Shown: piece after piece, positions 7,634 through 17,094 of the stretch
Layout of the letters: each line of letters starts with the position of its first letter
Numbering within the stretch: the first letter of the stretch is position 1
Assembly (NCBI RefSeq): GCF_018449725.1
Contig: NZ_JAAVVC010000014.1
Location: forward strand, 124,001-188,000
DNA from: Pseudomonas sp. dw_612
Lineage (GTDB): Bacteria; Pseudomonadota; Gammaproteobacteria; Pseudomonadales; Pseudomonadaceae
Length of the DNA: 64,000 nucleotides
Direction: 5' to 3'
The notes under the pieces: model-generated
What the model saw: only the letters and a program-made list of their open reading frames with translations
Told to the model about the DNA's origin: nothing
The model's database searches: none
Program-made: the position numbers and the translations under genes

Positions 7634-10531
7634 ATGAGTGTTCGTCCATTGACCGACGCCCTGCGGCAATCGAACGATTGCGACGTTGCCGCATCTCAAC
7701 ATAAAGGGAACTTGGATACTGTCGGCATGGCCTGCGCTGGCAACGGGGATACGATCGAACACTTGCTGGACTCGGCGCGCAGCTGGGCGCATACCACTTC
7801 GTGGGTGGTTTACCGCGCCGGTGAACAAATGCACCTGGTCGGGCAGGGCGACCCACGGGTGCAGTGGCCCTCCAGCGTGGCGAACGACGAGTTTGAGGCC
7901 TTTTGCCAGACCTGGAAGTTGCACCGCTGGCCGACCGGTCGCGGCGAAAGTGTGCTGGGTTGGCTGCTCGCGCCCGTCGACGATGCGGCGGAACCGGCCC
8001 TCGCCGAGTTTGCCCAGCGCCTGGGCATTCAGGTCCAGACCAATACCTTGGCCCGTGCGCAGATTACGCAACGCGTGCTGTATGAAATCACCTACCTGGC
8101 CAGTTCGACCCGCGACCGCTCCGTGTTTCTGGTGGGGGTTCACCAACTGCTGGCGAGCCTGATCGACGCCGAGAATTTCTACCTCGCGCTGTACGACCCG
8201 CACACCGGCAAGATGGACTTTCCGTATTACGTCGACATCATCGACGTTGAAGCCCTGGAGTCCGAGAACTACGAATACCTTGACCCTTCGCACCTGTCAT
8301 TGACCGCCTACGTGTTGACCACCGGCCAGCCGTTGCTGATCGACTCCGCCGGCATTCTCGCGGCGCAGGCCGAGGGGCGTTTCTATTGCGTGGGTGATCG
8401 TCCCGAGTTCTGGATGGGCGCGCCGCTGAAAAATGCCTCGGACGACGTGTTTGGCATGCTCGCGATGCAGGTCTACGACGTGTCGCGTACCTACAGCGCT
8501 GAAGACCGCGCGCTGTTCCTGGTGGTGGCCCGCCACGTGGCCATGGCGCTGGACCGGATTCTGCACCGGGCGGACCTGGAAGAAACAGTGATGCGCCGCA
8601 CCCTGGAACTTTCGGCACTCAACGACGCCTTGCGCCAGGAAGTGGCGGAACGCGAGCGCGCCGAACACCTGCAAAGTGCGCTGTTCCAGATTGCCGAACT
8701 GTCGAGCCAGCCTGGCGACATGGCGGAGTTGTTTAAAACCTTGCATGGCATCGTCGGTGATCTGCTGTTTGCGCAGAACTTCTACATTGCGCTGTTCGAC
8801 GACGCGACCACCGAAGTGACCTTCCCGTATTACGTCGATGAGCGGCAGACAGTCCGCCCGGTGGCACGGCGTGGAAGTCGTGGCTTGACCGAGTACGTGA
8901 TCCGTCAGCGTCGAGCGTGCCTGATCGATTCGGATGAGGCTGACCGACTGACTGACCACGGCGAAATCGAAGTCGCCGATCTGTATTTTCGTTCCTATTC
9001 CTGGCTGGGCATCCCATTGTTTGACGGCGATGTAGTGCGTGGCGTGCTCGCGGTGCAAAGCTATACCTCGCAAGTGCGCTATACCCTGCGTGACCAGGAA
9101 CTGTTGACGTTTGTGTCGCGGCACATCGACACCGCGTTGTCGCGACGCACCGCCGCCGAAGCGATCCATGCCGCCAACCTCAAACTCGAAGCCCGGGTGC
9201 AGAACCGCACCCGCGAGCTCGATCACGCCAATGCCAAGTTGCAGCACGAAAACTCCCACGATGCGCTGACCGGGCTACCGAATCGCACCTACCTGCAACA
9301 GCGCCTCAACCTGGCCTGGTCGCAGTTTGGCAGCGACGGCGGGCACCTGGCGGTGATGTTCATCGACCTCGACCGTTTCAAAATGGTCAACGACAGCCTC
9401 GGCCACCATTTCGGCGATCTGCTGTTGATGCAGGCCGCCCAGCGTCTGCGCGGATGCTTGCGCGACACCGACATGCTCGCGCGCCTGGGTGGCGATGAGT
9501 TCTCGGTGCTCGCGCCCGAGGCGCCGCTGGAAGTGGTGATCGAAATCGCCGAGCGGATCCTGGTGGCGTTTGACCTGCCGTTTGTCATCAACGGGCATCA
9601 GGTTTTTTCGTCGTGCAGTATCGGCATTGTCAGCGCCGACAATCAGTTTCATCACGAGCCCGCCGACTTGCTGCGCGACGCCGATGCGGCGATGTACCGG
9701 GTCAAGAGTGCCGGGCGCGACAGCTACGCGGTGTTCAACCAGGAAGTGCGCCGCGAAGTCTCGGACCAGGTCGAGCGGGAAGGGGCCTTGCGCAACGCGC
9801 TCAAGCGCACCGATGAACTGCTGCCGTATTTCCAGCCGATTGTCAGCGTTGAAACCGGCGAACTGCTGGCCCTTGAAGCGCTGATCCGCTGGCATCAGCC
9901 GGGCGGTCGGGTGATCGCGCCCGGCGAGTTTTTGCCGGATGTCGAGGGGCTGCGCCTGATCGGCCGATTGGACCTGTACATGCTGACCAGCATCGCGGTG
10001 ATCCTCGCCCAACCCGAGCACGCCAATTGGCCGCCGGTGCACGTCAATTGCTCCAGTTACAGCATGACTCGTCCAGAGTTCGCCAGTGAGGTGCTGGCCC
10101 TTTTGGCGCAGCACGGGGTCGCGCCGTCACGCATCTGCCTGGAGTTGACCGAAGGTGCGCTGGTGGCCGAGCCAGCGATTGCCCGGCTGACCATGCAGCA
10201 ATTGGCGGACAACGGCATGTCGGTGGTGCTCGACGACTTCGGCGCCGGGTTTTCCTCCCTGAGCTATGTGCACCAATACCGTTTCAGCGGCTTGAAAATT
10301 GACAAGTCGTTCATCCTCGAACTGACCGCCAGCCCCCGCAGTCGCGCGATTGTCCGGGCGATTGTGCGCATGGCCGAATCCCTGGACCTGAGCGTGGTGG
10401 CCGAAGGTGTCGAAGACGAAGCGACCCTGGAGTTGCTGCGGGAAATGGGCGCGGGGCAGGCTCAGGGTTATTACTTTGCCAAGCCGATGGGGTTGGCGGC
10501 GTTGTTGGCGAGTTCGATGATTGGCCGTTAG
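7634..10531 (+). CDS. GAF-GAF-GGDEF-EAL cyclic-di-GMP enzyme (965 aa)
   Basis: Order of parts: an unassigned N-terminal region (1-150), a first GAF-like domain (about 160-310), a coiled linker (EETVMRRTLELSALNDALRQ), a second GAF-like domain (about 355-505), a second coiled linker, GGDEF (about 540-700) and EAL (about 715-960). The GGDEF motif is intact (619-623), and the inhibitory RxxD site sits five residues before it (RDTD, 610-613). The EAL signature (748-750), the Asn of VNCS, ELTEG, DDFGAG, LKIDKSF, AEGVE and AQGYYFAKP are all present. So both diguanylate cyclase and phosphodiesterase activity are possible. I chose the ATG at 7634 (GGGAG upstream) over a TTG at 7616. There is no membrane segment; sensing would be cytoplasmic. 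It has no obvious operon partner. Confidence 0.93.
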   Translation: MSVRPLTDALRQSNDCDVAASQHKGNLDTVGMACAGNGDTIEHLLDSARSWAHTTSWVVYRAGEQMHLVGQGDPRVQWPSSVANDEFEAFCQTWKLHRWPTGRGESVLGWLLAPVDDAAEPALAEFAQRLGIQVQTNTLARAQITQRVLYEITYLASSTRDRSVFLVGVHQLLASLIDAENFYLALYDPHTGKMDFPYYVDIIDVEALESENYEYLDPSHLSLTAYVLTTGQPLLIDSAGILAAQAEGRFYCVGDRPEFWMGAPLKNASDDVFGMLAMQVYDVSRTYSAEDRALFLVVARHVAMALDRILHRADLEETVMRRTLELSALNDALRQEVAERERAEHLQSALFQIAELSSQPGDMAELFKTLHGIVGDLLFAQNFYIALFDDATTEVTFPYYVDERQTVRPVARRGSRGLTEYVIRQRRACLIDSDEADRLTDHGEIEVADLYFRSYSWLGIPLFDGDVVRGVLAVQSYTSQVRYTLRDQELLTFVSRHIDTALSRRTAAEAIHAANLKLEARVQNRTRELDHANAKLQHENSHDALTGLPNRTYLQQRLNLAWSQFGSDGGHLAVMFIDLDRFKMVNDSLGHHFGDLLLMQAAQRLRGCLRDTDMLARLGGDEFSVLAPEAPLEVVIEIAERILVAFDLPFVINGHQVFSSCSIGIVSADNQFHHEPADLLRDADAAMYRVKSAGRDSYAVFNQEVRREVSDQVEREGALRNALKRTDELLPYFQPIVSVETGELLALEALIRWHQPGGRVIAPGEFLPDVEGLRLIGRLDLYMLTSIAVILAQPEHANWPPVHVNCSSYSMTRPEFASEVLALLAQHGVAPSRICLELTEGALVAEPAIARLTMQQLADNGMSVVLDDFGAGFSSLSYVHQYRFSGLKIDKSFILELTASPRSRAIVRAIVRMAESLDLSVVAEGVEDEATLELLREMGAGQAQGYYFAKPMGLAALLASSMIGR

Positions 10532-10558
10532 GGGTTGAAATGACCCGCAGCCGCTGAC

Positions 10559-10858
10559 TTAGTTTTTGCACTCCGACAACACCACTTGGCAGGTGTCCGG
10601 CGTGCCACCGGATCGGCCGGCGTAGCGAATGCAATTATTCAGGGATTTCTGGCGCGCCATGCTCAAGGTGTCCCCCCAGGCGAGGCCACCTTCGCCAGTC
10701 GTGGGGAGCGCTTTTGCATAGCAGTTGGAACCGATGCTGGCCGTCGAGTAGCGAGCGGTGGAGGTTTTGCGTGCACAGCCCGTGCTCAGCGCCAGGTTGA
10801 TGGCGAGCAGAGAGAGCAGGGCCCATGACCAGCCTTGGCGCGCTGTTTTTCCGGTCAT
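10559..10858 (-). CDS. Small predicted lipoprotein, unknown function
   Basis: About 99 residues. The N-terminus has a charged start (MTGKTARQGW), a hydrophobic run and a lipobox-like STGC near residue 28, so the mature protein would be lipid-anchored. Three more cysteines follow (SNCYAK, NNCIRY, DTCQVV, SECKN region), enough for one or two disulphides. I chose the ATG at 10858 (GGGGAAACGCG before it) over an upstream in-frame start at 10891. No family is recognised. It converges with the GGDEF-EAL gene. Confidence 0.65.
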   Translation of the reverse strand: MTGKTARQGWSWALLSLLAINLALSTGCARKTSTARYSTASIGSNCYAKALPTTGEGGLAWGDTLSMARQKSLNNCIRYAGRSGGTPDTCQVVLSECKN

Positions 10859-11046
10859 CGCGTTTCCCCTGTGGCAAGAGGCTGAGGGCACGTTGCGGCT
10901 TGTGCTCTACTCAGAATAGACGGTGTACCGGTTGGCCTTCAGCGATAGGCACGTCCGGATGCAGGTAATGATCGGCAGAGCGACATAAGATCGTGTTTTA
11001 GCCCCAGCTTTCAATATTTTCTTCAACCCGCACGGAGACGATCACC

Positions 11047-11505
11047 ATGGCCATCCACGCCCAGCGCGCCGACGCCAGCCATCTCAATCAGGTGGCTAAC
11101 CTGTTCGACGCCTACCGCGGCTTCTACGGCCAACCCTCCAACCTGCCGCAATCCCGGGACTTCATCGCCGAGCGCATTGCCCAAGACGAATCCGCCATTT
11201 TCCTCGCCCTGGACGACAACGGCGAAGCGCTGGGCTTCGTCCAGTTGTACCCGACCTTTTCCTCCATCGACGCCCACCGCACGTGGCTGCTCAGCGACCT
11301 GTTCACCGCGCCTGCTGCTCGGGGCCGTGGGGTAGGGACGTTGCTGATGAACACCGCCCGCGCCTTTGCGCTGTCGACGGGTGCGAAGGGGTTGGTGCTG
11401 GAAACAGCGACGGATAATTTTGGCGCGCAACGGTTGTATGAGTCCCTGGGGTATGTGCGGGATACGGGGTATTACACGTATTGTCTGGATTTGAAGCAGG
11501 GTTGA
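11047..11505 (+). CDS. GNAT family N-acetyltransferase
   Basis: A single GNAT domain of 152 residues. The acetyl-CoA binding motif is clear at LFTAPAARGRGVGTLLMNTA (R/Q-x-x-G-x-G/A type), followed by KGLVLETATDNFGAQRLYESLGY, the usual motif B. The start has CGGAGACGATCACC just upstream. The substrate is not evident. A large BIME array begins directly downstream. Confidence 0.9.
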   Translation: MAIHAQRADASHLNQVANLFDAYRGFYGQPSNLPQSRDFIAERIAQDESAIFLALDDNGEALGFVQLYPTFSSIDAHRTWLLSDLFTAPAARGRGVGTLLMNTARAFALSTGAKGLVLETATDNFGAQRLYESLGYVRDTGYYTYCLDLKQG

Positions 11506-11511
11506 TGGATA

Positions 11512-12115
11512 TGTAGGAGCGAGGCTTGCCCGCGAAGAACGATGACGCGGTGTATCAGGCCTGACGCCTTCGCGAGCAAGCTCGCTCCCACAGGAAACAG
11601 CGTTAATTGCAAATCTTGTGAACGACACCCAGCAATTGTGGGAGCGGGCTTGCTCGCGAAGAGGGCGTGTCAGCCGACATCAAGGCAACTGACACACCGC
11701 TTTCGCGAGCAAGCTCGCTCCCACAGGAAACAGCGTTAACTGCAAATCTTGTGAACGACACCCAGCAATTGTGGGAGCGAGCTTGCTCGCGAAGAGGGCG
11801 TGTCAGCCGACATTCAGGCAACTGACACACCGCCTTCGCGAGCAAGCTCGCTCCCACAGGAAACAGCGTTAACTGCAAATCTTGTGAACGACACCCAGCA
11901 ATTGTGGGAGCGGGCTTGCTCGCGAAGAGGGCGTGTCAGCCGACATCAAGGCAACTGACACACCGCCTTCGCGAGCAAGCTCGCTCCCACAGGAAACAGC
12001 GTTAACTGCAAATCTTGTGAACGACATCCAGCAATTGTGGGAGCGAGCTTGCTCGCGAAGAGGGCGTGTCAGCCGACATCAAGGCAACTGACACACCGCT
12101 TTCGCGAGCAAGCTT
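11512..12115. repeat. Tandem BIME array: one REP pair plus four 133-bp units
   Basis: Five inverted REP pairs follow each other. The linker GGAAACAGCGTTAA begins near 11593, 11726, 11859 and 11992, giving an exact 133-bp period. Each unit holds linker, REP, about 40 bp of spacer (GGCGTGTCAGCCGACAT) and inverted REP. The copies differ by only a few bases. The last unit breaks off inside its right-hand REP at about 12115 (AGCAAGCTTTTGG). The rest of the gap to 12327 shows no gene. Confidence 0.93.
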
Positions 12116-12327
12116 TTGGTAGAGAGCGACCTAACCCGGATTGAACATGGGCATTATCAGTCAGCTTCTTGCCGGCTTCGGTACTCTCGGCGTGTGCTTA
12201 GGGTCTGAACGCTCAACCCACCAGCCCCAACCACTGGCCCCACACGCCCCAATTCCGTAACATCCCCACCCCTCATTCCCCGCAACTCCCACGGCCCATC
12301 CCAACCGGCCCGTTTTTCAGGTAAGTC

Positions 12328-13773
12328 ATGAAACCACAACGTCTGCGCGCCGATATCCTCGCCGGGCTCACCACATCCTTCGCGTTGCTGCCCGAGTGCA
12401 TCGCCTTCGCGCTGGTCGCTCATCTCAATCCGCTGATGGGGCTGTACGGTGCGTTTATCATTTGCACCTTGACCGCGCTGTTCGGCGGGCGGCCGGGGAT
12501 GGTGTCCGGGGCGGCCGGGTCGATGGCGGTGGTGATTGTGGCGTTGGTGGTGCAACACGGCGTGCAGTATTTGCTGGCGACCGTGCTGCTGGGCGGGTTG
12601 ATCATGATGGCGTTCGGGCTGTTGCGGCTGGGCAAACTGGTGCGCATGGTGCCGCATCCGGTGATGCTGGGTTTCGTGAATGGTTTGGCGATCATCATTG
12701 CGTTGGCGCAACTGGAGCATTTCAAAAGTGGCGACACCTGGCTCAGTGGCACGCCGCTGTATGTGATGAGCGGGTTGGTGGCGCTGACGATGGCCATCGT
12801 TTACCTGCTGCCGCGTCTGACCCGCGCGGTGCCTCCGGCCTTGGTGGCGATTCTGGGCGTCGGGTTGGCGGTGTATGTGCTGGGCTTGCCGACCCGCACT
12901 TTGGGTGACATGGCGCACATTGCCGGTGGCCTGCCGAGTTTTGCGTTGCCGGACATTCCCTGGAACCTGGAGACCCTGCGCATCATCGCGCCCTACGCGA
13001 TATTGATGGCGCTGGTCGGCCTGCTGGAAACCCTGCTGACTCTGAATCTCACCGACGAAATCACCGAGAGCCGCGGCTACCCGGATCGCGAGTGCGTGGC
13101 GCTGGGCGCGGCGAATATGGTGTCGGGTGTGTTCGGCGGCATGGGCGGCTGCGCGATGATCGGGCAGACCGTGATCAACCTCAGTTCCGGCGGACGGGGT
13201 CGGCTTTCCGGGGTGATCGCCGGGGTGATGATTCTGCTGTTCGTGTTGTTTCTGTCGCCGTTGATCGAGCGCATTCCGCTGGCTGCCCTGGTCGGCGTGA
13301 TGTTCGTGGTGTCGCAGCAGACGTTCGCTTGGGCCTCGCTGCGGGTGATCAACAAAGTGCCGCTCAACGATGTGCTGGTGATCATCGCCGTAACCATCAT
13401 CACTGTGTTCACCGACCTGGCCACCGCCGTGCTCTGCGGGATCATCATCGCCGCGCTCAACTTCGCCTGGCAACAGGCCCGCGAGCTGTACGCCGACACC
13501 TACCTGGAAACCGATGGCAGCAAGCTCTATCGCCTGCACGGCACGTTGTTCTTCGCCTCGACCACGCCTTTTCTCGACCAGTTCGACCCCGCCAACGATC
13601 CTGCCCAAGTGACCCTTGATTGCCGTCACCTGAGCTTCGTCGATTACTCGGCCATCGCTGCGCTAAAGACTTTACGTGAACGCTATGAGAAGGCGGGCAA
13701 GCATCTGCGGGTGTTTCATTTGTCGGAACGCTGCAAGCAAATGCTCAAGCGCGCCGGCGGGGATTACGCCTGA
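12328..13773 (+). CDS. SulP family anion transporter with STAS domain
   Basis: An inner-membrane protein of 481 residues. The SulP signature region is at the start (ADILAGLTTSFALLPECIAFALVA, then GLYGAFIICTLTALFGG). About ten to twelve membrane segments follow up to residue 390. The C-terminal STAS domain (VTLDCRHLSFVDYSAIAAL, then FHLSERCKQMLKRAG) is present but short. SulP proteins carry sulphate, bicarbonate or dicarboxylates; the substrate here is unknown. The ATG follows AGGTAAGTC. It lies alone between the BIME array and the MFS gene 109 bp downstream. Confidence 0.92.
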   Translation: MKPQRLRADILAGLTTSFALLPECIAFALVAHLNPLMGLYGAFIICTLTALFGGRPGMVSGAAGSMAVVIVALVVQHGVQYLLATVLLGGLIMMAFGLLRLGKLVRMVPHPVMLGFVNGLAIIIALAQLEHFKSGDTWLSGTPLYVMSGLVALTMAIVYLLPRLTRAVPPALVAILGVGLAVYVLGLPTRTLGDMAHIAGGLPSFALPDIPWNLETLRIIAPYAILMALVGLLETLLTLNLTDEITESRGYPDRECVALGAANMVSGVFGGMGGCAMIGQTVINLSSGGRGRLSGVIAGVMILLFVLFLSPLIERIPLAALVGVMFVVSQQTFAWASLRVINKVPLNDVLVIIAVTIITVFTDLATAVLCGIIIAALNFAWQQARELYADTYLETDGSKLYRLHGTLFFASTTPFLDQFDPANDPAQVTLDCRHLSFVDYSAIAALKTLRERYEKAGKHLRVFHLSERCKQMLKRAGGDYA

Positions 13774-13882
13774 TCGGTGGGTTACAGACGAGTGTTGCCG
13801 TGATCGGGGATGCAGCCTGGCTGTGCAACCCGGGTGCGATCCTGCTTAACTGTCAACGTCCACTCTCCAGCTGCTCAAGACG

Positions 13883-15103
13883 ATGACCGATCTGAAACAC
13901 GAATCAGCTTTCTTGCCTGTGTCTCAACCTGCCGATGCTTCGGTGCGTCGCCGCTCCCTGGTGGCGGGGTGCGGTGCTCATGCCATCCACGACGGGCTGA
14001 CCGACGTGATCTATGTGCTGTTGCCGATCTGGCAGGCGCAGTTCGGCTTGAGTTTCGCCCAGGTCGGCCTGTTGCGCGGCGCCTATGCCGGGATGATGGC
14101 CGGGTTTCAACTGCTGGCGAGCCGGGCCGCCAAACGCTGGGCGCGCGAGCGCATGCTGGTGGGCGGCACGGCACTCGCCGGCCTGGCTTATTTGCTGGCG
14201 GGGCAGGCGGGCGGGTTGACGGTGCTGTTGCTGGCGCTGCTGTTGGGCGGATTGGGCGCGAGTACCCAGCACCCGCTGGCCTCTTCGTTGATCACCGATA
14301 CCCACGAGGCGGGCGGCGGGGTCAAGCAGGCGTTGTCGCAGTACAACTTTTCCGGCGATATCGGCAAAACCCTGATTCCGGGGTTGATCGGCCTGTTGCT
14401 GACGGTCATCAGTTGGCGCGCCAGTGTTACGCTGTTGGGCCTGCTCGGGCTGGCGGCTGCGGGCTTGCTGTGGTGGCTGATTCCGGCGCGTTCCGAGTCT
14501 TTGTCCACTCAAGGCAACGCGTCGAAAGCGATCACGGGCAGCGGTTCCGCCAGCGGCCTGCGCGCACTGATCCTGACCGGGACCCTGGACAGCGCGGTGC
14601 GCATGGGCTTTCTCACGTTCTTGCCCTTTCTGTTGAAAGACAAGGGCGCCGGGACGGCAGGCATTGGCCTGGCGCTGACGATGCTGTTTATCGGCGGCGC
14701 GTTCGGCAAGTTGTTGTGCGGCTACCTGGGCGCGCGCATCGGCATGGTCAAAACCGTGTGGCTGACCGAGTTCACCACAGCGGTGTTGATCGTCATGGCG
14801 GTGTACCTGCCGTTTCTCGGCCTGATGGTGATGTTGCCGCTGCTCGGGCTTGCGCTCAACGGAACCTCGTCGGTGCTGTACGGCGCCGTGCCGGATCTGG
14901 CGGGGCCGGGTAAACGCGAGCAGGCGTTCGCGGTGTTTTACACCGGCACCATTGGCGGTGGTGCGCTGGCGCCGGTGGTGTTTGGCAGCCTCGGTGACGT
15001 CACGGGTGTCCCCGTTGCGGTGATCCTGCTGGCCGCCACGTTGTCACTGACGCTGCCGTTGTCGTGGCTTGTGCAGCGTGGAATGGACGCTGATGCGCGT
15101 TGA
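13883..15103 (+). CDS. MFS transporter, Fsr (fosmidomycin resistance)-like
   Basis: A 12-segment major facilitator protein of 406 residues. The opening GAHAIHDGLTDVIYVLLPIW and the QHPLASSLITDTHE and YNFSGDIGKTLIPG segments are typical of the fosmidomycin-resistance branch. A likely efflux role follows from the family. A cytoplasmic loop sits near residue 215 (SESLSTQGNASKAI). The gene may be read with the SulP gene upstream, but the 109-bp gap argues for its own promoter. Confidence 0.88.
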   Translation: MTDLKHESAFLPVSQPADASVRRRSLVAGCGAHAIHDGLTDVIYVLLPIWQAQFGLSFAQVGLLRGAYAGMMAGFQLLASRAAKRWARERMLVGGTALAGLAYLLAGQAGGLTVLLLALLLGGLGASTQHPLASSLITDTHEAGGGVKQALSQYNFSGDIGKTLIPGLIGLLLTVISWRASVTLLGLLGLAAAGLLWWLIPARSESLSTQGNASKAITGSGSASGLRALILTGTLDSAVRMGFLTFLPFLLKDKGAGTAGIGLALTMLFIGGAFGKLLCGYLGARIGMVKTVWLTEFTTAVLIVMAVYLPFLGLMVMLPLLGLALNGTSSVLYGAVPDLAGPGKREQAFAVFYTGTIGGGALAPVVFGSLGDVTGVPVAVILLAATLSLTLPLSWLVQRGMDADAR

Positions 15104-15154
15104 AAGCGCTGTCATTGTGGCCACAGGTTCAGTGTCAGGCGTAATGGATTGGAA

Positions 15155-16561
15155 TCACCGCTCTGGAAGTCCCCAACTGTCACGCAACCGCGCGTACTCA
15201 GCCGCCGGCAACTGCACCAGCAACGGCATCTGTCGCGGATCCAGCCAACCTAACAACCGCGCAATATCCTCCGGGTCCATCGCCGTACACCCCAGCGTTC
15301 CCGAAGCCGGCCCACGCCAGATATGGAAGAAAATACACGAGCCTGCACCGGCCACCGCCGGGGTGTTGTGCTCGATGAAAATACCGTTGCGATACATGTC
15401 ATCATCGCGGCGCATACGTTCGGAGCTGTTCCAGTCCTTGGCCACCGTCGCGCCGTCAACCAGTTGGTTGTAGCGTTTCGACTGACTGTCATCCACGCAT
15501 TCAATGGTCGGCGTCAGTGGCTGGTAGGGCAGTCGGGTGTCGGTGGTGTTGGTGTAGCCGAAAGCGGTACCCAGTTTGAAGATCCCGGCCGGTGCCTTGC
15601 CGTCGCCTTCTCGTTTGATTGGCCCCGCAAGCGGGTCAACAACCGTCAGCCCCTTGCCCCAGGCCAATCCACTTTTACCGACCACCACCGCAAACGGCGC
15701 GCCGACTTTTTCAAAGGTTTTGCCATGGCGCTCGTAGCGCTGGGCGCTGCCCTGGATGTCGGTCCAGTTTTGGGTGGTGACGATGATTAACTGATGACTG
15801 CTGCTGAGTTCCATCGGGGTAATGGGGAAATCCATCACTTGGTTCAACGCCGGATTGCCGGTGTAGGAGAAGTGCCACCACTCTTTCGAATAGCCAACAA
15901 ATCCCTCTTTTTCCATGGCGCTGGTGAGTCGCTGGCGATTGGCCTTGGCGGTCGCGTTGATTGCCGCGCTGTCGGTGTGGGCCGGCTCGTCGAAGCAATC
16001 GAAACCGGTGCCCATGTCCAGCGCACCGTCCTGCCAGCGCTGGCCATAGGGCGCGGTGCAATCGACTTGGGTGATCGAGGGTGACCAGATTGCAGCGGAC
16101 GGCGCTTTAGGGCCGGTCAGGGTCAGGTCCACCGTGCTGCCCTTGGAATGCCCCGACACCCGCGCCACGTAACCCAGGCGCCAGAAGTCTTGTTTGTCCA
16201 CGCGAGGATAAAACTCGGCTTTGGTCGGATCGCCCGGCACCTTGGCGAAGTTGCCCATATCGGCGACCGCGCGGGCCGGTCGATAGCAGTCGAATACCTT
16301 CAACCCGTAGCCTTGCGCATGCAGAGCGGTTTGCACCCGGGCCAGGGCTTTGGCCGCGTCCACTGACAACAGGCATTCAGGCGCCTCGTAACCGTCGAGC
16401 GGGTGCCCGGTGAAGTTATGGGCGGTGGCGTAACGGATGTCTTGCTGGATGTTCGGGTCGATCGAACGCAAATAAACCATGTGCTCGGGCCGTGGTTCGG
16501 CGCTGGCCAGGCATGGCACGACGAGGCACAGGGTGGACAGGATTTTGCTGAGCGCGCGCAT
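15155..16561 (-). CDS. VanX-like D-Ala-D-Ala dipeptidase fused to an L,D-transpeptidase-like domain
   Basis: A secreted protein of 468 residues with a signal peptide ending PCLASA. The N-terminal M15D peptidase domain has the zinc ligands His138 and Asp145 (SGHSKGSTVDL), His230, the catalytic Glu227 (EWWHF) and Arg94 (DCYRPA). The C-terminal domain (about 250-460) has LIIVTTQNW, then KAPAGIFKLGTAFGY, and ends with His413 and Cys425 (FFHIWR...GTLGCTAM), the pattern of an L,D-transpeptidase-like catalytic site. The ATG follows GGAGGCCTGCC. It follows the GNAT gene after only 17 bp, so the two are probably one operon. The substrate is expected in the periplasmic cell wall. Confidence 0.85.
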   Translation of the reverse strand: MRALSKILSTLCLVVPCLASAEPRPEHMVYLRSIDPNIQQDIRYATAHNFTGHPLDGYEAPECLLSVDAAKALARVQTALHAQGYGLKVFDCYRPARAVADMGNFAKVPGDPTKAEFYPRVDKQDFWRLGYVARVSGHSKGSTVDLTLTGPKAPSAAIWSPSITQVDCTAPYGQRWQDGALDMGTGFDCFDEPAHTDSAAINATAKANRQRLTSAMEKEGFVGYSKEWWHFSYTGNPALNQVMDFPITPMELSSSHQLIIVTTQNWTDIQGSAQRYERHGKTFEKVGAPFAVVVGKSGLAWGKGLTVVDPLAGPIKREGDGKAPAGIFKLGTAFGYTNTTDTRLPYQPLTPTIECVDDSQSKRYNQLVDGATVAKDWNSSERMRRDDDMYRNGIFIEHNTPAVAGAGSCIFFHIWRGPASGTLGCTAMDPEDIARLLGWLDPRQMPLLVQLPAAEYARLRDSWGLPER

Positions 16562-16578
16562 GGCAGGCCTCCAGAAAG

Positions 16579-17094
16579 TCAGGTGCGGCGTGCGATATAC
16601 ACGAGGCTTTGTGGTTGCCCCGGCACGTCATCGAGCTCACCGAAACGCTGCATGCCGATTTTTTCCAGCACGCCGATAGAGGCCAAATGATTCGGCCGCA
16701 CCAGCGCAAACACCTGCTCGGCCTCCAGCTCATTGAAGGCGAACGCCAGCGCCGTGGTCCCCAACTCCGTGGCGTAACCCTTGCCCCACGCGGCGGCATC
16801 AAACCGATAGCCGAGGTTGAGGCGCTCGACGTCGAGGTAGTTGTACAACGCAATGCCGCCGAAACCGATGACGTGTTCCGGCGCTTCACCGGTGGTAATC
16901 GCCCATTGCCCGTAGCCGTTTTCGCTCCAGTGGCGGAGCCAGCCTGCCAGCAAGGTTTCAGCCTGTTGGATGTCGGCCAGCGGCCCGGCCGGGTTGAATT
17001 GATTAGTCGCGGGGTCGCCGTAGATGGCAAACAGGCGAGCCAGGTCTTCGGCCTTCGGTGGTCTTAACATCAATCTCGCGGTGGTTCGTGGCAT
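16579..17094 (-). CDS. GNAT family N-acetyltransferase, RimJ/RimL-like
   Basis: The protein (171 residues) starts MPRTTARLMLRPPKAEDLA, typical of the RimJ/L type. It has LNLGYRFDAAAWGKGYATEL as the acetyl-CoA loop and FALVRPNHLASIGVLEKIG as motif B. I chose the ATG at 17094; an in-frame ATG at 17133 adds a poorly fitting cysteine-rich segment. It is the first gene of a two-gene unit with the VanX-like fusion. The link between acetyl transfer and the wall hydrolase is unknown. Confidence 0.87.
   Translation of the reverse strand: MPRTTARLMLRPPKAEDLARLFAIYGDPATNQFNPAGPLADIQQAETLLAGWLRHWSENGYGQWAITTGEAPEHVIGFGGIALYNYLDVERLNLGYRFDAAAWGKGYATELGTTALAFAFNELEAEQVFALVRPNHLASIGVLEKIGMQRFGELDDVPGQPQSLVYIARRT

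Noticed and set aside
11512..12115. CRISPR-like array of 133-bp period
   Set aside because: The units are whole BIMEs with near-identical spacers, and no cas genes are nearby.
12157..13629. 490-codon open frame antisense to the SulP gene
   Set aside because: The translation is a low-complexity Gln/His/Arg string typical of an antisense frame.
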